Positions 16,347 through 24,502 of a DNA stretch of 64,000 nucleotides are shown here, in pieces (position 1 is the stretch's first letter; the number at the start of each line of letters is the position of its first letter). Under the pieces are notes generated by a model, which was given only the letters and a program-made list of their open reading frames with translations, made no database searches and had not been told where the DNA came from. This DNA is from Bradyrhizobium sp. AZCC 1721 (GTDB taxonomy: Bacteria; Pseudomonadota; Alphaproteobacteria; Rhizobiales; Xanthobacteraceae): NCBI RefSeq assembly GCF_036924715.1, contig NZ_JAZHSB010000001.1, positions 6,811,001 through 6,875,000 of the forward strand, in the 5' to 3' direction. Both the position numbers and the translations under genes were made by a program.

Positions 16347-16637
16347 ATGACGAAAGAGGATCGCGATCGCGCCCAGGCGCGCTTCGACAAGGCGGCCAAG
16401 GCCGTTCAGGACGCCAAGTCCGGCAAAGCCGAACGCGACGCAGCGGCGAAAGCCGTGCTCGACAATATGGCGAAGCTGAAGGCGTTGCGGCTTGCGCGCG
16501 AAGCAGCCGAGCCGCAACGTGCGCCCGCCGCAAAGGCCGCAAAGAAGGCGCGCAGCAGCACAAAGCGGGCCGATGAGAAGCCGGTGGCCCTGTCCGAGTG
16601 GCTGGCGAGCCAACAGAACGGCGGACGGCGAACCTGA
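16347..16637 (+). CDS. Small basic Ala/Lys-rich protein, function unknown
   Basis: This 96-residue protein lies six bases after the previous gene. Its N-terminal half is a charged helix (DRAQARFDKAAKAVQDAK, then MAKLKALRLAREAAEP). A basic, proline/alanine-containing linker (APAAKAAKKARSSTKR) and a short tail ALSEWLASQQNG follow. The shared KLxALRLAxEAA block suggests that the two adjacent genes arose by tandem duplication or serve one task. The AAKAAKKA tract resembles basic tails of histone-like proteins, which is only a compositional likeness. Confidence 0.6.
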   Translation: MTKEDRDRAQARFDKAAKAVQDAKSGKAERDAAAKAVLDNMAKLKALRLAREAAEPQRAPAAKAAKKARSSTKRADEKPVALSEWLASQQNGGRRT

Positions 16638-16667
16638 GATCGGCCGATCGAACTCGAAGATTCGGCG

Positions 16668-16910
16668 TTACGTCGGCCCCGGCCAATCGATCATCGATCG
16701 CGTCTTGTTTTCGGCATCGTAAACCTGCACCTGAAGCATCTGGAAGCGGTTCTTCAACGCCATGCCCGCTTCCTCAGCCGCCTCCACCGTATCGTGATGC
16801 GACTTGAAGTGGCCATCCACGACCAGCGAATAACCGGCGGTCGGAGCCTTGTCGGCGCGGAGGATCTTGCGCTGTTGCGGTTCATCGAGCGCAATGCGGG
16901 GCTTCTTCAT
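16668..16910 (-). CDS. Conserved-looking 80-residue hypothetical protein
   Basis: The product begins MKKPRIALDEPQQRKILRAD and contains YSLVVDGHFKSHHDTVEAAEEAG followed by ALKNRFQMLQVQVYDAENKTR. It is a soluble alpha/beta pattern with a strand-helix-strand order (SLVVDG, helix EAAEEAGMALKNRF, strand QVQVYDAE). Codon use looks coding and the frame is intact. It converges on the gene pair to its left, with 30 bases between the stops. I do not recognise the family; small proteins of this pattern are frequent hypotheticals in rhizobia. Confidence 0.6.
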   Translation of the reverse strand: MKKPRIALDEPQQRKILRADKAPTAGYSLVVDGHFKSHHDTVEAAEEAGMALKNRFQMLQVQVYDAENKTRSMIDWPGPT

Positions 16911-17087
16911 ACTGGCTCCATGTGATGCCCTTCGAGCTGAAGCCGCAAAAAGGGCGGGAAGAAACGTTTGACCGGCGCTAGGATATCTTCCGGGCGCGAT
17001 TAGATTGAGGTCATGCCGTTACCCTGAGTCGGCATGCAGCGCAAACGCCGATTGATCCGGCGAGAATCATCACTTTGGTGAAATCAT

Positions 17088-17249
17088 ATGGGCGGAACAG
17101 GCAGGAAGAACAGCGAGCCTCCGAAACAAGGCGATGCCAAGCCGAAGAAGCCACCGCGCCCGCCGGTTGAGGAGGAGGAGGACTACGAGGACGGCGACAT
17201 CGCTACGCCGAAGCGGGACCGTTATGGCCCCGACGATGAGCCGTTGTAG
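17088..17249 (+). CDS. 53-residue charged, proline-rich small protein
   Basis: ATG 17088 opens a 53-codon frame ending TAG at 17247-17249. The product starts MGGTGRKNSEPPKQGDAKPK, continues with a KKPPRPP segment, has an acidic run VEEEEDYEDGD and ends KRDRYGPDDEPL. It is disordered in composition, with a basic first half and an acidic second half. The ribosome site is weak (GGTG). Similar tiny proteins occur as hypotheticals in this group, so it may be real, but the evidence is modest. Confidence 0.4.
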   Translation: MGGTGRKNSEPPKQGDAKPKKPPRPPVEEEEDYEDGDIATPKRDRYGPDDEPL

Positions 17250-17262
17250 CCTCATAAAAGTT

Positions 17263-17400
17263 GTCATCGCCCGCCAACGGGTCGCGCGAAGGCGCGCCCG
17301 ATGACAGGCTCCGGCGCGGGCGATCCAGTACGCCACGGCCTTTCTGCAGAACATCAGCGCTGCGGAGTACCGGATCGCCCGGTCAAGCCGGACGATGACG
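17263..17400. repeat. GTCATCGCCCGCC...GGGCGATGAC-type repeat block between converging genes
   Basis: Bases 17263-17311 carry GTCATCGCCCGCCAACGGGTCGCGCG...CCCGATGACAGGCTCC, which recurs in inverted orientation at about 58997-59045. The block continues to 17371-17400 with CGGATCGCCCGGTC and AAGCCGGACGATGACGA, an inverted-repeat unit. It lies between the small gene ending at 17249 and the ATP-grasp gene, and overlaps the latter's 3' end. Confidence 0.75.
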
Positions 17401-18655
17401 AGCTGTGTTGGTAGAAGCCTTCGCTTTCAATCACCCGAATACTCGCTGCATCGAGCAGATGCGCGCCAAAGCCGCCGCGTGCTAGTTTGACCGCCAGCTT
17501 CGGCGAAACCAGCAGCGCGGCTGCTGTCAGCGCCAGCGGCACGGCGCTGATCCAGTCCGACTGCACCGGTGTGAGTTCTTCGCTGCTGCTGGCATAAGGC
17601 CCGCGCGCCGCAGCGAGATGCAAGCATTCCCTGAGAATGTCGGGCCGCGTTCCGCCGCGCGCCGCACATCCGAGCAACGCCTGCATCGCCAGGTGCGTGA
17701 GCACGCCCTCGCGGCCTTCAAGCAACGGAGCCGGCGTCTCGCCCAGCGAGATCAGAAGCAAAAGTCCGACGAGGTCGACGCCGGAGCGATAGGCATTCAT
17801 CGGCTCGACCAGCCGCGGATTGCAATCGATCAGCAATGGCGCGGTATCGACGTCCGGCATGATGTAATCGACCGACAGCGCGCCGTGCCAATCGAGCGCC
17901 CGGCCGATCTGCTCGACGTAAGCGCGAACGACCGGCCGGCTCACGCTCTGCTTGATCGCCTCGCCGCCACCAACGCCCGCCGCGATCTGCCGATAGGCAT
18001 GAAAGCCGAGCATCCGGCCGCGGCAGAATACCGATTGCGCCTTCTCGGTAGTGCCTGCGACGAGGTCTTGCACCAGCACCTCACCGGCGAATGCGTCGCT
18101 GTCCTCGAGATCGTGCAGCGCGCGCATCAGATCGTCCGCGCAACGCACGAACCAGATGCCCCGGCTGGCGGTGCCGACAGAAGTCTTCACGACGGCCGGA
18201 TAGCGAACCGCATCGCGCACCCCTTGCGCGGATTGCACGATGCGCGTCGGCGGCTGCGGCAATCCCAACCGATCGAGCAGCCGGCTGAAGCCGGCCTTGC
18301 TATGCGCCTCGCGGTAGCTCTCGAAGTTCGGCAGCGCGAGACCGGCGCGACCTTCGATGCGCTGCGCGACCCGCGCAAACAAAAATCCCTGCTCGTGCGT
18401 CGGCAGCAGCACGTCGAATTTTCCGCCGGCCAGTCGCTGCTCGACGAAGGTCAGGTAACCGGCGGGGTCGTCCCGCAGTCCAGGGCAGCGATGAAATTTG
18501 CGGACGAAGCGCGAGAACCGCGATAGACACCAGGGCGAGGGATCGCAGACCTCGACGTGATGGCCCGAAAGACCGAGAATCGTAATGGCCTCCCGGGCCG
18601 AAGTCGAGGAACCTTCGGAGACCAGTACCCGGAGCGGTGTTGCGGGATCAGGCAT
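17354..18655 (-). CDS. ATP-grasp superfamily protein, substrate unknown
   Basis: This 433-residue protein starts LRVLVSEGSSTSAREAITIL, a pre-ATP-grasp Rossmann-like domain. An ATP-grasp core follows (YPAVVKTSVGTASRGIWFV near residue 150, VLVQDLVAG, and the metal-binding end SVDYIMPDVDTAPLLIDCNPRLVEPMNAY near residue 265). Such proteins join a carboxylate to an amine or similar nucleophile using ATP, like carbamoyl-phosphate synthase or PylC-type ligases. No amino-acid or peptide biosynthesis genes are adjacent, so the substrate is open. The last 15 or so residues (SSSSSGLTGRSGTPQR) are coded by a repeat element. Confidence 0.78.
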   Translation of the reverse strand: MPDPATPLRVLVSEGSSTSAREAITILGLSGHHVEVCDPSPWCLSRFSRFVRKFHRCPGLRDDPAGYLTFVEQRLAGGKFDVLLPTHEQGFLFARVAQRIEGRAGLALPNFESYREAHSKAGFSRLLDRLGLPQPPTRIVQSAQGVRDAVRYPAVVKTSVGTASRGIWFVRCADDLMRALHDLEDSDAFAGEVLVQDLVAGTTEKAQSVFCRGRMLGFHAYRQIAAGVGGGEAIKQSVSRPVVRAYVEQIGRALDWHGALSVDYIMPDVDTAPLLIDCNPRLVEPMNAYRSGVDLVGLLLLISLGETPAPLLEGREGVLTHLAMQALLGCAARGGTRPDILRECLHLAAARGPYASSSEELTPVQSDWISAVPLALTAAALLVSPKLAVKLARGGFGAHLLDAASIRVIESEGFYQHSSSSSGLTGRSGTPQR

Positions 18656-18829
18656 GCCGGATCATTGCCGCGTAAACCGCCTTTGTCTCCTGATTTAATG
18701 GCGGCATTTCGTGCGCCCTGCCCTGCGCCGGGGCAGCCATGCAGCGGCATTCATGGACAAATAACGGCCTGCCTATATTTTCAGCCCCGCCCAGCCGGGC
18801 CACAAGTTTCACAGGATTTTTGAGCTGAC

Positions 18830-20044
18830 ATGGTCGACATTCTGGCCGCACCGCAACAAACCAAAGCGGACACTTCGCTGCGCACGCTTGCGGCGATTTC
18901 GATCGCCCATTGGGTCAGCCATTTCCATCTGTTTGTGCTGCCGATGCTGTTTCCGTTCCTGAAGGAGCAGTTGGGCGTCGGCTACATTGAGCTCGGCTTC
19001 GCGCTCACGGTGTTCGGCGTCGTCTCCGGCCTGACGCAGGCGCCGATCGGCTATCTCGCCGATCACATTGGCGCACGAAAAGTGCTGCTGATCGGCCTCA
19101 CCGTCGGCGGCCTCGCGCTGATCATGCTAGGCCTGCACCTGAGCTACGTCTCGCTGATCATCTCGGCCGCGCTGCTCGGCCTTGCCAACAGCGTTTATCA
19201 CCCCTGCGACTATGCGATCTTGTCGACGCATATGGATGAAGCGCGGATGGGCCGGGCGTTTTCGGTCCATACCTTTGCGGGTTTCCTTGGTGGTGCGGTG
19301 GCGCCCACGATCATGCTTATGCTGGTGACAGCCGTCGGCGGGCTCGGCGCGCTGATCGTGGCCGGTGCGGTCGGCCCTGCGGCAGCGCTGCTACTGATCG
19401 CGGTCAGGATTCCCGATGCCAGTTCGGCCGATCGCAAGGCCGATGACCCTGCAGCGCCGCAGCAGAGCATCGTGACGCCTGCGATCATCGTGCTGACGAT
19501 CTTCTTCATGCTGCTCGGCCTGTCCAGCGCCGGCATCAGCAATTTCGGCGTCGTTGCGCTGATGAGCGGCTTTGGCGTGACGTTCTCGGCCGCCAACGTC
19601 GCGCTGACCGCCTATCTCGGCGCCAGCGCGGCCGGCGTGCTCGCCGGCGGCTATCTCGCCGACCGCACCACGCGGCATGGCAATGTCGCCGCTTCGTGCT
19701 TTGCCATCAACGCCGTCATCATAACAATCATTGCGACGATCAATCTGCCGTCGGTGGTGCTGACCGCCGCGATGGGGCTGGCCGGATTCCTCGGCGGCGT
19801 CATCGCCCCTTCGCGCGACATGCTGGTGCGCAACGCGGCTCCTGCGGGCGCCGCGGGCCGCGCCTTCGGTATCGTCTCCACCGGCTTCAATTTCAGCGGC
19901 ATACTCTCCCCGCTATTGTTCGGCTGGATCATGGATCAGAACCTGCCGCATTGGGTGTTCGGCGCCTCCGTCGCCTTCATGTTGCTGACGGTCCTGCTGG
20001 CGCTGGTGACCGACCGCAAGCCTGCGGAACCCACCAGAACGTAA
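18830..20044 (+). CDS. Major facilitator superfamily transporter
   Basis: This 404-residue protein has 12 predicted helices. The first half contains FVLPMLFPFLKEQLGVGY, then GYLADHIGARKVLLIGL, the usual motif A place between helices 2 and 3. SVYHPCDYAILSTHM and the later GGYLADRTTRHGN repeat that pattern in the second half. It is a single-polypeptide secondary carrier in the inner membrane; direction and substrate cannot be told. The amidohydrolase gene 160 bases downstream on the same strand suggests an acylated amino acid or similar compound as cargo. Confidence 0.85.
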   Translation: MVDILAAPQQTKADTSLRTLAAISIAHWVSHFHLFVLPMLFPFLKEQLGVGYIELGFALTVFGVVSGLTQAPIGYLADHIGARKVLLIGLTVGGLALIMLGLHLSYVSLIISAALLGLANSVYHPCDYAILSTHMDEARMGRAFSVHTFAGFLGGAVAPTIMLMLVTAVGGLGALIVAGAVGPAAALLLIAVRIPDASSADRKADDPAAPQQSIVTPAIIVLTIFFMLLGLSSAGISNFGVVALMSGFGVTFSAANVALTAYLGASAAGVLAGGYLADRTTRHGNVAASCFAINAVIITIIATINLPSVVLTAAMGLAGFLGGVIAPSRDMLVRNAAPAGAAGRAFGIVSTGFNFSGILSPLLFGWIMDQNLPHWVFGASVAFMLLTVLLALVTDRKPAEPTRT

Positions 20045-20207
20045 CAGCATCGGTCTTTTATTTTGACGCGTTTTCTTCACGCGAACCGGCGGCCACCCCC
20101 GGATCAAGTCCGCTCGAAAGCGCTTTGATGCATTCCTGAACCTCATCCCCGGCGGTTGACAGTGTCCGGGGACGCCGGATGATGCGTCAACAAAAGCCAG
20201 ATCCGGG

Positions 20208-21959
20208 ATGGAAGCCATGACCTCGACCCCCGACCTCGTGATCCGCGGCGGCACCGTTGCCGATGGCAAGGGTGGCGACTTGTTCGAAGCCGACGTGGCG
20301 ATTGCAGGCGGCCGCATCACCGAAGTCGGCAAGGTAGCGGCAAAGGGCAAGGAAGAAATCGACGCCAAGGGCAGACTGGTTACGCCAGGCTTTGTCGACG
20401 TCCACACCCATTATGATGGCCAGGTCACCTGGAGCCAGGACATCACGCCCTCCTCGCAGAACGGCGTCACCACAGCGATCATGGGAAATTGCGGCGTCGG
20501 CTTCGCGCCGTGCCGACCGGCCGACCATGTCCGACTGATTCAATTGATGGAAGGCGTCGAGGATATCCCCGAGCCGGTGTTGAGCGCCGGCATCCCATGG
20601 GCATGGGAGAGCTTTCCGGATTACATGGAGTGGCTGTCGAAGAGAAGCTTCGACATGGACATCGGCGCGCAACTGCCGCACGCGGCTTTGCGCGTCTATG
20701 TGATGGGCGAGCGCGGCGCGCGCCGCGATCCCTCGACATCAGACGACAACAAGGCGATGGCAGCACTGGCTGCTGATGCGGTGCGATCAGGCGCGCTCGG
20801 CTTCTCGACCTCGCGCACGCTCAACCACCGCACCTCGACCGGCGATTTTACGCCGACGCTGAAGGCCGGCGAGGACGAACTGACCGCGATTGCCGCTGCG
20901 ATGCACGCGCACGGCCGTAGCGTCTTTCAGTTCGTCCTCGATCTTTCCGGAATCGACGAAGATCTGCCGATGATGCTGCGGGTGGCGGAGAACACGAAGA
21001 TCCCGGTATCGTTCTCGATCACGCAGAACGACAGAGCGCCGCAGCGCTGGCGCCAGACGCTCGACACCATCAGGGATGCTTCGGCGCGCGGCCTGTCGAT
21101 TACGGCACAGATCGCGGCCCGCCCGGTCGGATTGATGCTCGGCCTCGAATTGTCGCGCAACCCTTTCCAGACTCATCCGAGCTACCAGGCGATTGCACAT
21201 CTGCCGCTCACCGAGCGGCTCGCGCGGCTGCGCCAGCCGGACGTACGCAAGGCGATCCTGAGCGAGCACGCCACCGCGACCGACGATCCGCTGTTCTTCC
21301 GGCCGAACTACGACAAAATGTACCTGCTCGGTGATCCGCCGGACTACGAGCAGCCGCCGGAAAACACGCTGGGCGCCCAGGCCCGTCGCCAGGGCAAGCA
21401 ACCGGAAGAACTCGCCTATGATGCGATGCTGACGGATGACGGCCGCGGCATGCTCTACGTGCCGTTCCTCAATTATGCCGACGGCAATCTCGATGCTGTC
21501 AGCGAGATGCTGCGCGATCCCAATGCCGTGCCGGGGCTCTCCGACGGCGGCGCGCATTGCGGCATCATCTGCGATGCCAGTTTCCCGACCTATCTCTTGA
21601 CGCACTGGACGCGCGACCGCACCCGCGGCGAAAAACTGTCGATCCCGTTCGTCATCGCCGCGCAATCGCGCAAGACCGCGCTTTCGGTCGGCCTCTACGA
21701 CCGCGGCGTGATCGCGCCCGGCTTCAAGGCCGACGTCAACGTGATCGATTACGACCGTCTGCATCTGCATCCGCCAAAAGTGCATTACGACCTGCCGGTC
21801 GGCGGCCGCCGCCTGATGCAGCAGATCGATGGCTATGACGCCACCATCGTCTCCGGCGTGGTGACGCGGCACGCCGGCAAAGCCACCGGCGCGCGCCCGG
21901 GCAAGCTGGTGCGCGGCGCGCAGGGCTCAAAGCCGCAGATGGATGCGGCGGCGAGTTAA
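20208..21959 (+). CDS. Amidohydrolase, N-acyl-D-amino-acid deacylase family
   Basis: This 583-residue metal hydrolase has DLVIRGGTVADGKGG at the start, the metal-binding VTPGFVDVHTHYDGQ near residue 62, GVTTAIMGNCGVGFAP near residue 88 (its cysteine is a zinc ligand in D-aminoacylase), and the C-terminal GLSDGGAHCG plus GVIAPGFKADVNVID, all in family order. It should hydrolyse an N-acyl amino acid or a related amide. Length is larger than classic D-aminoacylase (about 480), as in the D-aminoacylase-like amidohydrolases of rhizobia. The start may be ATG 20208 or ATG 20217. Confidence 0.85.
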   Translation: MEAMTSTPDLVIRGGTVADGKGGDLFEADVAIAGGRITEVGKVAAKGKEEIDAKGRLVTPGFVDVHTHYDGQVTWSQDITPSSQNGVTTAIMGNCGVGFAPCRPADHVRLIQLMEGVEDIPEPVLSAGIPWAWESFPDYMEWLSKRSFDMDIGAQLPHAALRVYVMGERGARRDPSTSDDNKAMAALAADAVRSGALGFSTSRTLNHRTSTGDFTPTLKAGEDELTAIAAAMHAHGRSVFQFVLDLSGIDEDLPMMLRVAENTKIPVSFSITQNDRAPQRWRQTLDTIRDASARGLSITAQIAARPVGLMLGLELSRNPFQTHPSYQAIAHLPLTERLARLRQPDVRKAILSEHATATDDPLFFRPNYDKMYLLGDPPDYEQPPENTLGAQARRQGKQPEELAYDAMLTDDGRGMLYVPFLNYADGNLDAVSEMLRDPNAVPGLSDGGAHCGIICDASFPTYLLTHWTRDRTRGEKLSIPFVIAAQSRKTALSVGLYDRGVIAPGFKADVNVIDYDRLHLHPPKVHYDLPVGGRRLMQQIDGYDATIVSGVVTRHAGKATGARPGKLVRGAQGSKPQMDAAAS

Positions 21960-21980
21960 GACGGCGCCGTTTCGTCGTAC

Positions 21981-22256
21981 TCGGTGTCGTCCCTGCGAAC
22001 GCAGGGACCCATACGCCGCAGCCTGCGGAAATGGCACACGGCGAGACGGCGGCGCTTCAACAATGTAAGCTGGTGGTTATGGGCCCCTGCTTTCGCAGGG
22101 GCGACAAGTTTAGGGGTTCTCGCCTCTATTCCGTCGTCCCTGCGAACGCAGGGACCCATACGCCGCGGCTCATCGTTCAGGGCGATGTGGCAGACGTCTC
22201 GCTTAGACAATCAGCATTCGTGGTTATGGGTCCCTGCGTTCGCAGGGACGACGGAT
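21981..22256. repeat. Repeat family A block 2
   Basis: Four palindromic cores lie at 21989-22008, 22084-22101, 22136-22155 and 22230-22249. The linking sequence includes TTCAACAATGTAAGCTGGTGG and an inverted GTTCTCGCCTCTATTC, which is the reverse of the linker seen in block 1. It therefore contains units in both orientations, like a bacterial interspersed mosaic element. It fills the space between the converging amidohydrolase and MFS genes. Confidence 0.9.
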
Positions 22257-22271
22257 GGATTTGTTATTTCC

Positions 22272-23558
22272 TCACGCGAATTTCGGTTGTGCCGCTGCTT
22301 GCGCCATCAGCCTTGCGCGTTCCGTGTTCGGCCACAGCAGCAACAGTCCGAGCAACCCTGACGCCGCCATGATCACGGCGTTGATGGTGAAGCCGGTCAT
22401 GTAGCCGTCGAGCGGCACCGCCGCATTCTGAATCACGGCGCCCATCACGAACGGCGCGATCATTCCCGCCAGCGTGTAGATCGCGCCATAGATTGCGATC
22501 ACGGCGCCGCGCTGCTGCACCGGGGTGAATTCGCCGAGCATCGGCGGACAGACCACATAGATCGAGCCGCACAGCCCGGACCCGACGACGAGGAACGCAA
22601 TCTGCCATCCCGCGCCGTTGACATAGGGTAGCACGGCAAGAATCGCCCCGCCGACGATCAGCGGCACCGAGCCGAGCACACCGCGCGCACCGCGCGTGGT
22701 ATAGCCGCGCGTCAGCATCACCTGCGAAACCCAGCCCGTCAGCAGCACGATGGCCGCGCCGAACACCCAGGGCAAAACCGAAATCCAGCCTGCGTCTTGT
22801 TGCGAGAAGCCCAGCCCCTTGACGATGAATGGCGTGAACCAGGTGAGGCCGAGCGACAGCGCCCAATAGGCGCCAAAGGTCGCGGCGCAGCAGCCGATAA
22901 AGGTTCGCGAAGTTAGAAGCTGGAGATAGGGAACGCGCGGGTCGGCAGCGGCCGTTGTAACGGTCTGAACCAGCGGTCCCTCCTTTCCCATGACCAGCCA
23001 CGCCGCTGCCCACATCAGGCCGACGATGCCGAGCGCGCCGAACGCATAGTGCCAGCTATGATTGACGATGATCCAGTTCAGTGCGGGCACCGCGAGGATC
23101 ACCCCGAACGCCGAGCCCTGCGAAAGGATCGCGGTGGGCAGCGTCCGCTTTTCGTCGGGAAACCACTTGTAGACCGCGTGCGCCGCTACCGCGAACGCAG
23201 GTCCCTCCCCTGCACCAAGGATGATGCGGCAGATCACGAGCGTCGTAAATCCGACGGTGCCGACCATCGGAAACTGCGCCACCGACCAGATCACCGCCAT
23301 CGCGAGCAGCACCCAGCGGGTATCGATGCGATTGACGATAAAGCCCACGACGATGGCCGAGATGGAAAACAGGAAAAAGAACGAGGATCCGAGAAAGCCG
23401 AACTGTTCCGGCGAGAGCTTCAGCTCATCCATGATCGGCGCGCCGGCAAGCCCGACGACGATCTTGTCGGCAAAGTTCACCAGCATGAACAGAAACAGCA
23501 AGAAGGTAATTGTCCAGGCGCCCTTGGGCGTCCCCTTGGGCGTCGCTTGCGCGGTCAT
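22272..23558 (-). CDS. MFS transporter of the anion:cation symporter type
   Basis: The product is 428 residues from ATG 23558, which has GGGGAAA eight bases upstream. The frame runs 50 codons further upstream without family similarity. Twelve helices are visible, with LVNFADKIVVGLAGAPIMDEL in helix 1 (the N-F-A/x-D-K pattern of the ACS family), GSSFFFLFSISAIVVGFIVNRIDTRW around motif A, and the GAGEGPAFAVAAHAVYKWFPDEKR segment typical of this family. It probably imports an organic anion such as a sugar acid or aromatic acid. It is transcribed alone. Confidence 0.87.
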   Translation of the reverse strand: MTAQATPKGTPKGAWTITFLLFLFMLVNFADKIVVGLAGAPIMDELKLSPEQFGFLGSSFFFLFSISAIVVGFIVNRIDTRWVLLAMAVIWSVAQFPMVGTVGFTTLVICRIILGAGEGPAFAVAAHAVYKWFPDEKRTLPTAILSQGSAFGVILAVPALNWIIVNHSWHYAFGALGIVGLMWAAAWLVMGKEGPLVQTVTTAAADPRVPYLQLLTSRTFIGCCAATFGAYWALSLGLTWFTPFIVKGLGFSQQDAGWISVLPWVFGAAIVLLTGWVSQVMLTRGYTTRGARGVLGSVPLIVGGAILAVLPYVNGAGWQIAFLVVGSGLCGSIYVVCPPMLGEFTPVQQRGAVIAIYGAIYTLAGMIAPFVMGAVIQNAAVPLDGYMTGFTINAVIMAASGLLGLLLLWPNTERARLMAQAAAQPKFA

Positions 23559-23815
23559 GGCTGGTTTCCCCGTATCTTTGCTGATTCTGTAGGATTGGCC
23601 GGTTTCGATGCTACAAGGGGGCTTGCGGGCAAGGCAACCGGGATTTCCGCAAATGCCCGCCGTGCAACTGCCGGCTGGTGCGACAGGCGCACGCCACAAC
23701 CGGATCACGATCGCGGCGCGGCGCGATTGAGGCCGTGATCGGGGACGCGTGCCCTGATATGTTGCATGCCATCACGTCGGGGGATTTTCATGGTCAGATC
23801 GGTCCATCGTCTCGC

Positions 23816-24502
23816 ATGACCAAATACAATCCCAGTGCGACCGGCCCCGTGCTGCACGTGGCCGGCCTGACCAAGAGCTACCGCACCGCCGGCGAAGAGG
23901 TCGCGGTGCTGCGCGGCGTGAACCTGACGGTCGCTGCCGGTGAGAGCGTCGCACTCACCGGCGAATCCGGCAGTGGCAAGAGCACGCTCTTGCACCTGAT
24001 CGCCGGGCTCGATGCGGCCGACGGCGGCGAGATCAGGTTGGCGGATGCCGCAGTCGCCGAACTCAGCGATGCCGAGCGGGCGGAAATGCGCCGCGACCGG
24101 CTCGGCTTGGTGTTTCAGCAATTCAACCTGGTCCCGAGCCTCACCGTGGAAGACAACCTCGTTTTCCAGTCGCGCATCGCCGGTCGTCACGATGCGGCCT
24201 GGCACCACGAACTGGTGGAGCGGCTCGGGCTCGGCCGCTTCCTGAAGCGCTATCCCGAGCAATTGTCCGGCGGTCAGCAACAACGCGTCGCAATCGGCCG
24301 GGCATTGGCGGTCAAGCCGCTATTGCTGCTCGCAGACGAGCCGACCGGCAATCTCGACGAGGACACGGCGGACGAAGTGCTGGCGCTGGCGCGCGACCTG
24401 GTGACGCGCAGCGGCTGCGGTTTTCTGTTGGTGACGCACAGCGCGCGGCTCGCAGCAACGCTCGACCGCCAGGTCAACCTCCACGCCGGGGTGATCGCGT
24501 GA
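23816..24502 (+). CDS. ABC transporter ATPase, LolD/MacB type
   Basis: The product is 228 residues from ATG 23816; the open frame extends upstream, but similarity begins at PVLHVAGLTKSYRT. Walker A is GESGSGKST (49-57), the Q-loop VFQQFNLVP, signature LSGGQ (150-154), Walker B LLLADE, and the VTHS switch follows. This pattern belongs to ATPases that drive FtsX-type permeases. The stop overlaps the permease start by four bases (GTGA). Together with the two following genes it resembles the AttE-AttF/G-AttH system of Agrobacterium. Confidence 0.88.
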   Translation: MTKYNPSATGPVLHVAGLTKSYRTAGEEVAVLRGVNLTVAAGESVALTGESGSGKSTLLHLIAGLDAADGGEIRLADAAVAELSDAERAEMRRDRLGLVFQQFNLVPSLTVEDNLVFQSRIAGRHDAAWHHELVERLGLGRFLKRYPEQLSGGQQQRVAIGRALAVKPLLLLADEPTGNLDEDTADEVLALARDLVTRSGCGFLLVTHSARLAATLDRQVNLHAGVIA

